Source: Eunapius fragilis
Lineage: Eukaryota; Porifera; Demospongiae; Spongillida; Spongillidae
DNA length: 64,000 bases
Assembly: GCA_963681505.1 (NCBI GenBank)
Contig: OY811987.1
Coordinates: 4,570,978 to 4,634,977 of the forward strand
Reading direction: 5' to 3'
In this document: positions 48,301 to 58,509 of the stretch, one piece after another
How the letters are laid out: every line of letters begins with the position of its first letter
Numbering within the stretch: the first letter of the stretch is position 1
The notes under the pieces: generated by a model
The model's input: only the letters and a program-made list of their open reading frames with translations
Database searches by the model: none
Told to the model about the DNA's origin: nothing
Position numbers and translations under genes: made by a program

Positions 48301-49355
48301 AAAGGGCATTTCAGATGATGATTATGCTCATGCACAACATGTCTGGATACAGGCTGAATGCAAGACCTTCTAGGACTATCACAACATCTATCTCAGAACT
48401 GATGTCCTTCTATTGGCTGATGTGTTCGAGAAGTTCAGGGATACTGCTATGAGGCAATATAGACTCGACCCTGCACATTTCTATTCCGCTCCAGGACTGA
48501 GTTGGGTTGCAATGATGAAGATGACTAAGGCTCAGCCAGAATTATTGAGTGATATTGACATGCACTTGTTTGTGGAAAAAGGCCTGAGAGGTGGAATTTC
48601 AACAGTGTGTGAGAAGAGATACAGTGAAGCATGTGGGAGCACAATTGAGGAAGGGGATGGTATGAAGAACCATATCATGTACTTGGATGCTAATAACCTG
48701 TATGGATATGCAATGTGTCAAAAGCTGCCTTACTCAGATTTCAAGTGGGTTGATATGACTCTTGAACAGTGCCTCGAGACATTAGAATATCCTAATCCAG
48801 ACATCAGACATCTCTATGAAGTAGATTTGCATTATCCTGCTGAGTTGCATGACTCTCATAACTCCTATCCTCTTGCTCCAGAGACAAAAGTGATTAGTAT
48901 GAGCAGATATAGCCCATATCAGAAAAATCTTGTGGCCAAACTCAATCAAAATTCTAAGCATGTAAAGCTTGTCACCACTCTTGATGACAAACTTAAATAC
49001 ATTGTGCATGAAGAGAACCTGAAGCTATATCTTGAGCTAGGTCTAGATCTGAAGCAAGCTTATAGAGTATTGGAGTTCAGTCATCGAGCATGGCTTAAAC
49101 CATACATTGACTTTAACACAGAACTTCGCAAGAGATCTACAAATGATTTCGAGAAAAACTTCTTCAAGCTGATGAACAACTCAGTCTTCGGCAAGACTAT
49201 GGAGAAACTCAGGAAGAGAACTAAAGTTCATCTTGTGAGACCGAATGATGAAGTTAGAATGACAAAGCTAATCTCATCTCCATCTTATGAGAGTCATAAA
49301 ATATTTGAGAATGGACTGGTGGCTATTCATTCCAAGAATACAAATCTTGTGCTAT
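45315..49355 (+). pseudogene. Protein-primed family-B DNA polymerase (Polinton POLB), broken and truncated
   Basis: It starts MGRKAKLERKKK at 45315 with a basic N-terminal region. It then shows the POLB N-domain (SGWSLDRILAINIHSGRYSP), a Cys2His zinc finger (CRRCLHVFSS...H), exonuclease motif I (IIYADFECL, about 46857), a CCIC...HH zinc site, exonuclease motif II (FHNLRGYDSHLI, about 47298) and the motif III region (LRTDVLLLADVF). Palm motif A is YLDANNLYGYAM (about 48680) and motif B FFKLMNNSVFGKT (about 49160). Motif C, with its metal-binding Asp pair, is absent because the gene stops at 49355. Other breaks are frameshifts near 45455, 46075, 46375 and 47150, a 643-bp insert at 47650-48292 and TAG at 48371-48373. 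Confidence 0.85.
47650..48292 (+). mobile_element. Helitron-like non-autonomous element, copy 2 (inside POLB)
   Basis: The same element as 42330-43004: identical TCGGAAG start, same C/T-rich core and same terminal hairpin (48029-48293). It differs by a shorter pyrimidine tract, a 21-base deletion in the left hairpin arm and a few substitutions. It too sits between A and T without target duplication, and exact removal restores the polymerase frame (TTCTATAGCAGA joined to TTGACTCGA). Confidence 0.65.
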
Positions 49356-49654
49356 ACAAGTAAATAAAAACATTCTCTCTGAGAAAGTTGGTGGGATATA
49401 GGTTTTTCAGGCAAATAGTATACTGGTGTAAAAAGCAAGGAAACAAGTTTCATCAGACGGGAAAATGTAATAGTCCTATATTTAGCACACTTCGACTAAG
49501 GCATACATGTATGCTGTTTCTGTGCTAAATATAAGACTATTACATTTTCCCGTCTGATGAAACTTGTTTCCTTGCTTTTTACACCAGTATACTATTTGCC
49601 TGAAAAACCTATATCCCACCAACTTTCTCAGAGAGAATGTTTTTATTTACTTGT
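49356..49654. mobile_element. Hairpin element, third relative, at the broken end of POLB
   Basis: A 299-bp foldback with arms beginning acaagtaaataaaaacattc and ending ...tttatttacttgt, as in the terminal hairpins of the two Helitron-like copies, but with a diverged interior (arms about 125 bp). It lacks the TCGGAAG core. It marks the point where polymerase sequence ends. Confidence 0.85.
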
Positions 49655-49692
49655 TTCCTTAATTTTTTTAACACCCAAATGATATTTTCAAG

Positions 49693-50303
49693 CCACTTTT
49701 TGTGTATTCTGAACTTGGAAGTCTAACAGCAGGTCAGGAATTGCTTTTTTTGGTATGTACACTTTACGCATGTTCAAAGTTACTGTAATAATCTTGTAGC
49801 AATTGATGTATAATAGTAACTCATTGAGCATTATTGCAGTGAGGAAATGTTCAGGACTTAGGTAATGTTATAAAATTTAATTCTACAACTTTATATGCAG
49901 AGAAGATTGAAGAGCTCTTTATTGTAAAGTTCTCACAAGAAGGAAGTAATGCAAGGCAGAAGGAAGAGGCAACTTACATGATGTTTATCGACTTATTACA
50001 CAACTGTGAAGGTAAAAAGTGCATTGTAACCATGAACTGCTGTCATTCCCTTTAAACATAGCTGGGACAACTGGTGCATCATTGTCTCAAGTACTCCAAT
50101 TCTTTTCAGGAGCTAGTGCTATTCCACCAATGGGATTCGATATTAGACCTACAATAACATTTGATGATAAATGCGTATTCCCTACCTCCTCAACATGTGC
50201 ACTCCAGATGACATTACCCCTGCAGTACTACCTTTCACAAGAGCTCTTTGAACAAAAAATGGTTTATGCTATATTAAATAATGGTGGATTTGGAATGCTT
50301 TGA
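49693..50303 (+). CDS. HECT E3 ubiquitin ligase, C-terminal exons (G2E3-like), partial
   Basis: Exons are 49693-49752 (PLFVYSELGSLTAGQELLFL, closed by GTATGT), possibly 49840-49861, 49901-50011 (KIEELFIVKFSQEGSNARQK) and 50062-50303. The last joins in phase and reads LSQVLQFFSGASAIPPMGF, then the HECT catalytic signature FPTSSTCALQMTLPLQY with the active-site Cys. It ends AILNNGGFGML followed by TGA. HECT ligases form a thioester with ubiquitin at that Cys before transferring it to substrates. Upstream HECT N-lobe exons are not found; the Polinton and hairpin insertion lies directly upstream and may have removed them. It is probably a 3' gene fragment, possibly inactive. Confidence 0.7.
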
Positions 50304-51169
50304 CTATCAAGTGTTCTGCAAGCCTCTATATAAAATGGCTGCATACTGAGATATAATAGAAGCTTTGGCAGTTGAAAGTTACCTGCAATTGTACTCTGCA
50401 TGTCCAGTAATCCACACGTTTGAACAGATATGTTCATGATCAGATGCTACTTGAAATTGGTGTGGCCTAACCTACTGGATCATAAATCTCTGCAGTCACC
50501 CATAATGAATATATTCTCTAGATATTTATATGTCTATATAATAATAGGCTACTTCCAATCCACGCACAACACCACACACGATACACAGTCATGAAATATT
50601 CAATCCAGCCTAGACAGCTCATGCACTTCTGTTGAGTGAGTTCAGAGGTAGAAATGCTCTAAGAGCCCAAGGCTCTGTGTATGATTATCTGAGAAACTGT
50701 ACGATCAAATATAGGGCACACTATACACCTCTCTCCTTCTATTGAACTGACAGTAAGAGATTCTAAGATACTTCTGTCCTTATGAACATCTCGAACAACG
50801 TTTTAAAGATACCCTTTATTTGTGTAATTAATACATACATGTAGCTTAACTGCTTAATTGCTTTCCACTCATGTGCAAAGTTTGACTGCATTGCATGTAA
50901 GGCTCTGTCAATATAGCTCACGTGAACGACCTACCAGGCCACCATCACACACATACACACACCACCACCACCACATACATGCAATGAACCTTCGGAACCC
51001 ACTTCCACCTTGAATGTTACATCATCTGACAGTCAGAAAACAGGATATCTTAATAACTTCGTGGCACAGCTGTTGGAATGCAATGAAGGTGAACATGTGT
51101 AGTATAGAAACGTGTGAAGAGGGAGGTTACAGTCAGCCACATCTCCTGTAAAGTTGCATCGAACTAAGG
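50304..51169. other. No gene seen
   Basis: Downstream of the HECT stop. AT-rich with short CA clusters near 50940; presumably includes the HECT 3' UTR. Confidence 0.5.
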
Positions 51170-51800
51170 TGAGGATAAGCCTCTAGTAGAAGTTAGTGAT
51201 GGCCTTTGACATGCTACACTGCAACTGCAAAGCCAGATGGGCAGCCATCTAAGAAATGCTTCTACACCCCAGCAGCCATAGAGGTCTCTACTGCCAAGGG
51301 TATGCAGAGCCAAGTCAACTCTGAGCACTTGGGATCATTGGCATTGTGCTTGTGCACTCAGCCTTCCCAGCTGCTGACCTGCTGACCTGCTTCATTCAAT
51401 GTAGTGTAGTTAAGCGGAGAGACCACTGTTAGGTCAAAAGCAGCTGGCTTCCCAATCATCCAGTTGGGCACTAGGATGTCTGCCAGCCTACTAAGAGAGC
51501 TATCAGCCCCAGATCCATGACCTCAAGCTGACCACCCAGCCTAGCCCTATGACAAAATTGGGCAAAAACATCCCTCAAGCTGTTGTGGTGCACAACTAGC
51601 TGTGAGGTATCTTTGAATATCCCACTGTCAGTTAAATGAACCATGCACGCACAATTGTAGAAGTAATAAGGATAGACGGCAGCAAAGCCATCCCCCCCAC
51701 CCCATGGTCTGATTGTGTGATGTGATGCAAAATGTTTGTAAGTAGTACATGTAGTAGTGGCATGCCGCCTCCAGTTGTTGACAGCACAGCAGGGGTGAAT
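51170..51800 (-). pseudogene. Reverse-transcriptase retroelement remnant, C-terminal region
   Basis: Read on the minus strand, frames joined by shifts give LVVHHNSLRDVFAQFCHRA, DILVPNWMIGKPAAFDLTVV, SPLNYTTLNEAG, HKHNANDPKCSELTWLCIPL and AVETSM. This order of motifs matches the C-terminal part of a retroelement protein family I know from cnidarian and sponge genomes, downstream of the reverse-transcriptase domain. Several stops and frameshifts show it is dead. A related RT segment lies at 54130-54345 on the same strand. Confidence 0.5.
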
Positions 51801-51849
51801 GATGCCCACTTAACTTCACGGATTCGATCTGTGCACGGTGCAATTAAGG

Positions 51850-52381
51850 AGCACTATGGAAGAATTTATGTTGGTGGTTCAAACTGAGAAAGGGGATAGG
51901 TGTTAGGCAATGCATATCACAGCTCTAAATATTACATATCACCTCGAAAGCAAATGTGAAACTAAGGAGAACCATCAGGCAAATCAAACCAAATACGTCA
52001 ATATAGCGCCCCTTTTTTCTACTTACTTGTTGACTGTCCTGCACTCACAGTGTCAGATAATAACAATCCATCCATCCTGAAGCATGAATTTTAGCCAGTC
52101 AGCCAAAGAAATTGCATTGGCATGTATATATGTGCCAACTGCTTAGCATAGCCATATTATTTGATGATTTCTTCATACATAGTAGTAAATTGAGGACTGG
52201 GCCTAATTCATGAGGAGGGACCGTAGAGGGAGGCACCAATGGCAAGTGGAGAGATTTTTTTTTTCAAACAAGCTGATAGCATAAAATGAACCGCATGGTA
52301 AGAGGGTGTGGCCACAGTTCTAACGTGAGCCACCTCAAACAGCGCCATAGATACAAGCACACACTTGCATACACATACAGT

Positions 52382-52382
<1 letters not shown>
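51850..52382. other. No gene seen
   Basis: Intergenic sequence leading into the AC/GCA microsatellite. No domain recognised. Confidence 0.5.

Positions 52383-52466
<84 letters not shown>
52383..52466. repeat. Compound (AC)n(GCA)n microsatellite
   Basis: About 15 AC units run directly into about 18 CAG units. Poly-Gln, poly-Ser or poly-Cys frames over it have no coding context. Confidence 0.97.
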
Positions 52467-52770
52467 TATAAGCGTGTGCCTCCACCTACAAAAAAAACTG
52501 CCATTGATCCATGGGCAATAGTTGGCCTTGTAACACTACATACTTACATGTAGGCCTAGTCAACTCTTGGTTCATTCTATATACGCTTCTAGCTGATACT
52601 TGTAACTTACATCTATAAGGCTAATACTAAAGTACGATCGAAGGAAGTCTAACATACTATCAACAGAACCGAGCTTCTATCGCTATTCCAACTAGGCAAC
52701 TGCTGGTCGATACATCCACAACTGAAATTCGGTACCTCTCAACCTGGTCTATCGCCTAACAAACGAAAAA

Positions 52771-52821
52771 GAGGGGGTAGGGAGGGGGGGGGGGGGGGTG
52801 GGGGGGGGGGGGGGGGGAGGG
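52771..52821. repeat. Poly-G tract
   Basis: Nearly pure G over about 50 bases with two interruptions. Its length in the assembly is unreliable. Confidence 0.9.
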
Positions 52822-52968
52822 TCTACCTCACCGTCGCCGTCATATGGCAGACACATAAGATGGCATTGTCTTGTTGGTTGGCATTTTCAGGTACAGCCTT
52901 GCATTCCAGAGGTTATAGTGCGTTGCTAACGGGGTCGATAATTCACAATTCACTTCTATGGCATCGAC

Positions 52969-53235
52969 CGACGTGATCGACTATCGACCGATCGACTGAC
53001 GTGATCGACTATCGACCGATCGACTATCGACCGATCGACTGACGTGATCGACTATCGACTGACGTGATCGACTATCGACTGACGTGATCGACTATCGACT
53101 GACGTGATCGACTATCGACTGACGTGATCGACTATCGACTGACGTGATCGACTATCGACTGACGTGATCGACCGACGTACGTGATCGACCGACGTGATCG
53201 ACTGACGTGATCGACCGACCGACGTGATCGACCAT
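52969..53235. repeat. TCGA-rich 20-bp satellite
   Basis: Tandem units of gacgtgatcgactatcgact, about ten, with variants containing cgaccgatcgac at both edges. The units are rich in the palindromes tcga, gatc and cgatcg, hence full of CpG and GATC sites. Confidence 0.95.
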
Positions 53236-53236
53236 C

Positions 53237-53650
53237 CAGTCGATGTTTTGACCAGTCGGCTAGTTGTGTTTTTTAATCGGCATGGAATGATGAAAGCAGC
53301 CGACTGTTGTGTGATCGATTGAAAAAAGCAGCCGATTTCGGACGATCGAATTATGACATGATTGGCGTTCCATAGTTGATGATATCATCAGATAAGTGGT
53401 TGCGGAGTCAACAGAGCATTGATGAGAATGGCTTCAGTTACACATGAGTTTACATAGTGATTTTATGGCATGATAGTACTTTTCCACTTGTACTTGAGTG
53501 TTGAGGGTAAATCTTTCAAGCCTAGGCATATTGTTTTGCACATACATGTTGCATGTAAGCACTTCTATTTTTACTGTAACTACTCTCTGTACGAACCAAA
53601 AGTTTGCCTCGAAAAGAAAAATGCACTGAATTTGCTTTTAGCACTTCTGT
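53237..53650. other. No gene seen
   Basis: Short sequence between the satellite and a possible exon. A loose repeat of gcagccgact-type words continues to about 53350. Confidence 0.4.
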
Positions 53651-53830
53651 ATGGCTTCTGTTTACTCCAATGGCCAGGAGACATACCTCTGTTGTGACAC
53701 TGGGGAAGGGGAAGATGTATGTTTGCAGAATGAAAAGAGGCAGAGATGGTTGGGAGTGAGATATTGGAGACTGCATGAAGTAACAGGGTGGTGTGTGAAG
53801 GCCGCCACCAAGGAGCACTGGCAAGTCCGG
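53651..53830 (+). CDS. Possible exon, unknown function
   Basis: An open plus-strand segment starts MASVYSNGQETYLCCDTGEG and ends at a good donor (CCG followed by GTAAGT). It is rich in Trp and charged residues (RWLGVRYWRLHE). No family recognised. It may be a transposon fragment. Confidence 0.2.
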
Positions 53831-53920
53831 TAAGTCACACTCAAAGTTACTAAGTTGCAGAATGACTGTAGTATAAATATTAATAAATATTAATAAGTGA
53901 ACTTTAGGCGCATGCGCTCT

Positions 53921-54106
53921 GATGTGTGTGTGTGTGAGTGAGTGTACGCCATACTTATTCTATGTGCGTGCATATACGTATGCATGTATGTACATGTATG
54001 CATGCACATGTATGTGTACAAGCGTTTACCGTTTGGGTGTTTGTGGGTGTGTGTACATGTGACGCTCAGACACCTTTTTGTACGCAAATCCCTATAGAAT
54101 GAAGAT
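53921..54106. repeat. Dispersed repeat, about 185 bp, copy 1
   Basis: Sequence from tgagtgtacgccatacttat to ccctatagaatgaagatt is almost identical to 57470-57640. Both copies stop at the same base, so this is an element edge. Confidence 0.85.
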
Positions 54107-54129
54107 TGTTAGGGCTGGGATCAAGTTTA

Positions 54130-54345
54130 TTTGATACGGCGGCCACCTTTGGTTCTTCTTCTGATAAAAGTGTCTGACCATCAATGTACAGGTTAACATT
54201 TTCTCGGCAGGTGTTCATTAGGGCATTTGAGACAGAAGGGTGCAAGTGCTGAATGTTTCTCAGGATATTTCCTCTGTTGAGGCAATTGAAAGCATTAGTG
54301 GCATGACCTAGAATTGCTGCTTCTGTTTCAGGAAGGTCAGATATT
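54130..54345 (-). pseudogene. Reverse-transcriptase domain fragment
   Basis: The minus strand reads ATNAFNCLNRGNILRNIQHL, HPSVSNALMNTCRENVNLYI and DGQTLLSEE. This resembles the RT fingers/palm stretch just before the GxxQGDPL motif of non-LTR-type elements. The expected next motif and the catalytic Asp pair are missing. It is probably part of the same dead element as 51170-51800. Confidence 0.5.
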
Positions 54346-55547
54346 GCCTCTCATATGGCCAATAAATAATTGGGTGCAACCCAATTGACACTATGGCATA
54401 CCAAAATTGAATTACTACTGTATTGGATGACACTGAACCGGGAGCTTGTCCAGGTCACCTTTCATCCACAAAATCATTCTACGCTGGGCCGATACGCACT
54501 CAGCTTCGTAGCCAGATCATTGAGCCTAGACTAAATAGATACTATAGTACATCACAGCTATATACTTTATATGGTTGAACTATGTAATTGGCAAATTGTG
54601 CCAGTTCAGCTGAACTTAGAAGGGCTCGGTCTGAGGCATCTGCCATATCTTTATTACAGCCATACTGTGGACCTGAGGGTAAATAATTTTAACACCTCCG
54701 TGAATATCTACCGTATATGCAAATTAACCTATAACCTAAACTCATATTCCTCATATTCTCAAATTATTACATTTGTTGCTAAACAGTTGGAATCAAACTC
54801 GAAAACCTCACACAATCAAATAACTCAATATTGAAATTAGTATTTCAGTTAATTGGAATCAGTCATTGAGTTGCGTTATTAATCTTGTAATCCTAAACTA
54901 CATTGTATACCTTGAAAAAGCCAATATACTAAATTCCTTATGAAAATTACTACCTTCAATCCTACCTACATCATGTGACAATAGACAGATTAAAAGCAGT
55001 TATTAAGATCAATTATTATTATGTCTCAATATGAATATTTAATTATTACAGAGGCATGAGAAATTTACTATCATATTCCTTACACCAATATTATGAACCT
55101 CATCAGAGCCATGTGGACATAGTAGTGGTGCCATGATGAAATGACATCGCCACTTCCTAGCAACATGCACAGAATAGCCTGCTTTGCTGCTCATGAGGGT
55201 GCAAATTCGTGGAAACCTATGAACAAAAACCTACTACTAAACTCCAAGGGACACGAGGATTCTAAAGGTTGAATGTTTATTTTCTCATCCATAAATCTCC
55301 AAAATCAACACATTTACTTTGCCAGATCAAATTGTCACCATCAATATCCGCTACACTTTCCGTTGGAATGTACCAGGTAGACGGATGTTTAGACTGTGAC
55401 TAATATTTCCGTGTGTCTGCGAGAGAGTATTTAAGCAGTGAACACATCAGCTCGGTCACACCTATAGGATTGGGTTCAGGATATACGCAGGTGAGCAAAA
55501 TACCACATGCTTTCGTACAGCAAAGTCATTGACTCATGATGTGTGCA
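54346..55547. other. No gene seen
   Basis: AT-rich stretch between the RT fragment and the long hairpin; no structure or domain recognised. Confidence 0.5.
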
Positions 55548-57327
55548 TTTAAAGTGGACACCGTGATAGTTACGTATAAAATTTTTTTCCTACTCGTCAA
55601 TGTTTGAAATCAGTTTTATCAATAATGACTTGAGCTATAAAAATTCTAATAATGCAGTTTCGTTGGCAAGCTAGTTTTCCAAAAGAGTTTGAAATTGTAG
55701 CTTATCACGTGACACCTTACTTTCTATTTTGGGGAATTTGTGTTCCTCGTCCTGAAAAAACATTTTTAGCTTTTTAGCTGATTTCTCCCCTATTCGGAAA
55801 CAGATCAGGCCAAACATTGCCATATAACTACCCCATATATAACTGCACTACTTGGTCGGGCCGAAAGTTGAATGCGCTAAACGGTTCGAGGACCGCGGCC
55901 GCAAATGTGTTGTTTTAGAGGGAAACGCATCTAGCTGATTGTCGCGTATTGCGTTGATTTTTGGCTACCGTACCTAAACAATGCATAGAAGACAGGTATC
56001 TGTATCTGAAACGCTAGTTTACCGAGAAGTTTCGTTTACTCTGCCGCTAAAATGTTTGCCTCGAACGTTGGTTCTCAAAAGTTAGCCATATTCGGATGAA
56101 TAACATTATAATTATTGACTATTGTGGTTATCGTGGTTATGATTGAGATCGAGCAAGTTGAAAACGGTTCTTTTCAGAACCAAACGGAGAGTCCATTAGC
56201 ACGCAGGCTGCCACGAAGAGCTGGCAGACAGGGACCACCACTTTGGGAAGGTTTGAAGCCAAGGAGCACTCCAAGAGGAAACCCTAAAGCGGCAGGTTTG
56301 CAGCGGCAATCTTTGTTTCGTGCCAGAAAGCTCGAGCTGGCGAGCAGAGCTCGAAGGACTGCTATCAGAAAGTGCAACCAAAGAACTTGCGTTAGCCGAG
56401 TACATGCAGACGTTGATGCTAGGACACTCGCATTGAGAATGTACTAGCTACATCGAGCTGAGCGAGGGGATTTCTCCAAGAAAAGCAAAGAGAAAGGTCA
56501 ACAAGATGCTTCTGATTTTAATGCAATCACCGTGAAAAGATGGGTTACTGCCTGGTGAGTAGTTGGAGTTACAATATGAATACATGCATACATGTACATT
56601 TATAAATGTACATGTACATACACTTCAAACCTTCCCAAAGTGGTGGTCCCTGTCTGCCAGCTCTTCGTGGCAGCCTGCGTGCTAATGGACTCTCCGTTTG
56701 GTTCTGAAAAGAACCGTTTTCAACTTGCTCGATCTCAATCATAACCACGATAACCACAATACTGTCAATAATTATAATGTTATTCATCCGAAAATGGCTA
56801 ACTTTTGAGAGCCAACGTTCGAGGCAAACATTTTAGCAGCAGAGTAAACGAAACTTCTCGGTAAACTAGCGTTTCAGATACAGATACCTGTCTTCTATGC
56901 ATTGTTTAGGTACGGTAGCCAAAAATCAACGCAATACGCGACAATCAGCTAGATGCGTTTCCCTCTAAAACAACACATTTGCGGCCGCGGTCCTCGAACC
57001 GTTTAGCGCATTCAACTTTCGGCCCGACCAAGTAGTGCAGTTATATATGGGGTAGTTATATGGCAATGTTTAGCCTGATCTGTTTCCGAATAGGGGAGAA
57101 ATCAGCTAAAAATGTTTTTTCAGGACGAGGAACACAAATTCCCCAAAATAAAAAGTAAGGTGTCACGTGATAAGCTACAATTTCAAACTCTTTTGGAAAA
57201 CTAGCTTGCCAACGAAACTGCATTATTAGAATTTTTATAGCTCAAGTCATTATTGATAAAACTGATTTCAAACATTGACGAGTAGGAAAAAAATTTTATA
57301 CTCAACTATCACGGTGTCCACTTTAAA
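55548..57327. mobile_element. 1.78-kb foldback element with about 705-bp arms
   Basis: The left arm 55548-56262 and right arm 56625-57327 are inverted copies with about 1% differences: substitutions such as gatcaggcc/gatcaggct, plus a 2-base indel near 56760. Both outer ends read tttaaagtggacaccgtgat inward. The loop (about 56263-56624) is unique. A plus-strand frame (56115-56447) starts in the left arm with MIEIEQVENGSFQNQTESPL and runs into the loop; it is basic and unrecognised. A shift to another frame in the loop gives a helical, Leu/Glu-rich segment (ELEGLLSESATKELALAEYM). The right arm repeats the start of this possible gene in reverse. Confidence 0.85.
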
Positions 57328-57399
57328 CGTATGCGGTGTTTCTAAATCTACATTTGTAAATGCATGCACGCACGTACTTAGTACGCGCGTATGTGTGTG

Positions 57400-57440
57400 C
57401 ATGTGTGTGTATGCATGCGTGCGTGTATGTGTGTGTATGT

Positions 57441-57470
<30 letters not shown>
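57400..57470. repeat. TG-rich microsatellite
   Basis: Impure TG run next to the second copy of the 185-bp repeat. The homologous position at 53925 has a much shorter TG run. Confidence 0.9.
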
Positions 57471-57471
<1 letters not shown>

Positions 57472-57640
57472 AGTGTACGCCATACTTATTCTATGTGCGT
57501 GCATATACGTATGCATGTATGTACATGTATGCATGCACATGTATGTGTACAAGCGTTTACTGTTTGGGTGTTTGTGGGTGTGTGTACATGTGACGCTCAG
57601 ACACCTTTTTGTACGCAAATCCCTATAGAATGAAGATTCT
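57470..57640. repeat. Dispersed repeat, about 170 bp, copy 2
   Basis: Nearly identical to 53921-54106 and ends at the same base (gaagatt), after which the two loci diverge completely. Confidence 0.85.
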
Positions 57641-58176
57641 TGCGTACTTCATCAGCTGGGGCTTCTTGGTTCAAGGCGTAATATGCGACCATTTCAGAGG
57701 GGGGACTGCCTCGTGGAAATACAATAGTGGACGTAATGAGGTAAGAGGTACCAAATCTGTATTGATAAGATGAATTTCTCTGAGCTGTAATTTTGCGGCG
57801 ATTGGCCAATATCATTCCCGGAACGATGAGAGAACAGAAGGTCTTTTTAGTGGGGGAAAGTTGGGGGAGAACTATAGGTGTACAACTGTACTTGTACATG
57901 TCATAGCCTACTTATGCAGCGACCATACGAATCTACTGCAGTTTGACAAAAAACGGGACGTCCTTTTGTGATACGAAATTAATTTGATGACGCGAAAGCA
58001 GAAGCCCGTATGTTAGGCATGGCATCCATTGCCATTGGAGGAAATGCTAATATGCATGCATCCATTATAACGATGTGGGGACAACATGTGTGGATGAGGT
58101 CAAGCACCCACATGCAGAGCTTCTATCTCCCCAACTTCCGCCCAACTTCCGCTAAGCATGCGCAGCCGCCCCCCCC
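57641..58176. other. No confident gene
   Basis: A minus-strand open frame (57597-57899) partly overlaps the dispersed repeat and has no recognisable domain. Confidence 0.45.
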
Positions 58177-58198
58177 CACACACACACATACACACACA

Positions 58199-58281
<83 letters not shown>

Positions 58282-58315
58282 TTAGTATCGTGCAACACCC
58301 CCCCCCCCCCCCCCC
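58177..58315. repeat. (CA)n microsatellite followed by an 18-base C run
   Basis: About 50 CA units to 58279, then unique sequence and a poly-C at 58298-58315. Confidence 0.95.
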
Positions 58316-58436
58316 GCTTTTCGTTTAGCGGGTCTAAACCCCTCCTTTTGAAAAATCCTGCATAGAAGATAGACATTTGTATGCGTTTTTGGTGACACTG
58401 ACAAATTAATACATTTAACGGTTTTGATTTTTTCAG

Positions 58437-58509
58437 ACGTCTCATTCTCTCGTACCTCTTGTGCTCAGCCTGTTGAGCGTATTGATCATTTCATCATCGT
58501 GTGTTGTTG
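58437..58509 (+). CDS. Possible hydrophobic (signal or membrane) exon
   Basis: After a TTTTTTCAG acceptor, a 73-nt exon-like segment reads SHSLVPLVLSLLSVLIISSS and ends at GTAAGT. The hydrophobic stretch would suit a signal peptide or membrane helix of the extracellular gene that follows. However, its end phase does not fit the exon at 59689, so another exon or a different gene is needed. Confidence 0.3.

Larger units (their letters stand above)
41063..49355. mobile_element. Decayed, truncated Polinton/Maverick-like element
   Basis: A block of virus-like genes ends in a protein-primed family-B DNA polymerase with the zinc-finger and exonuclease arrangement typical of Polinton POLB. Gene order is zinc-ribbon protein (-), unknown (+), clamp-like (-), small ORF (-), Cys/His repeat (-) and POLB (+). 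Polinton integrase, FtsK-like ATPase, protease and capsid genes were not seen. Right-hand sequence is missing: the polymerase stops at 49355, where a hairpin element begins, and host HECT exons start 340 bases later. Genes carry in-frame TAGs, frameshifts and two inserted elements, so this copy is inactive. Confidence 0.75.

Noticed and set aside
52264..52553. Poly-Gln, poly-Ser and poly-Cys frames over the CAG array
   Set aside because: No coding context, splice sites or conserved flanks; explained by the (AC)n(GCA)n microsatellite.
55860..55900. GGTTCGA motif as a tRNA T-loop
   Set aside because: No cloverleaf can be drawn around it and no A-box lies at the right distance.
56115..56447. 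Basic 110-codon frame in the long hairpin as a confident gene
   Set aside because: Unrecognised, lies partly in an inverted arm and needs a frame change to continue; kept only as a note within the hairpin feature.
57597..57899. Minus-strand frame adjoining the dispersed repeat as a reverse-transcriptase continuation
   Set aside because: Its last residues are shared with the frame at 54.1 kb only because both overlap the same 185-bp repeat; the rest shows no RT motif.
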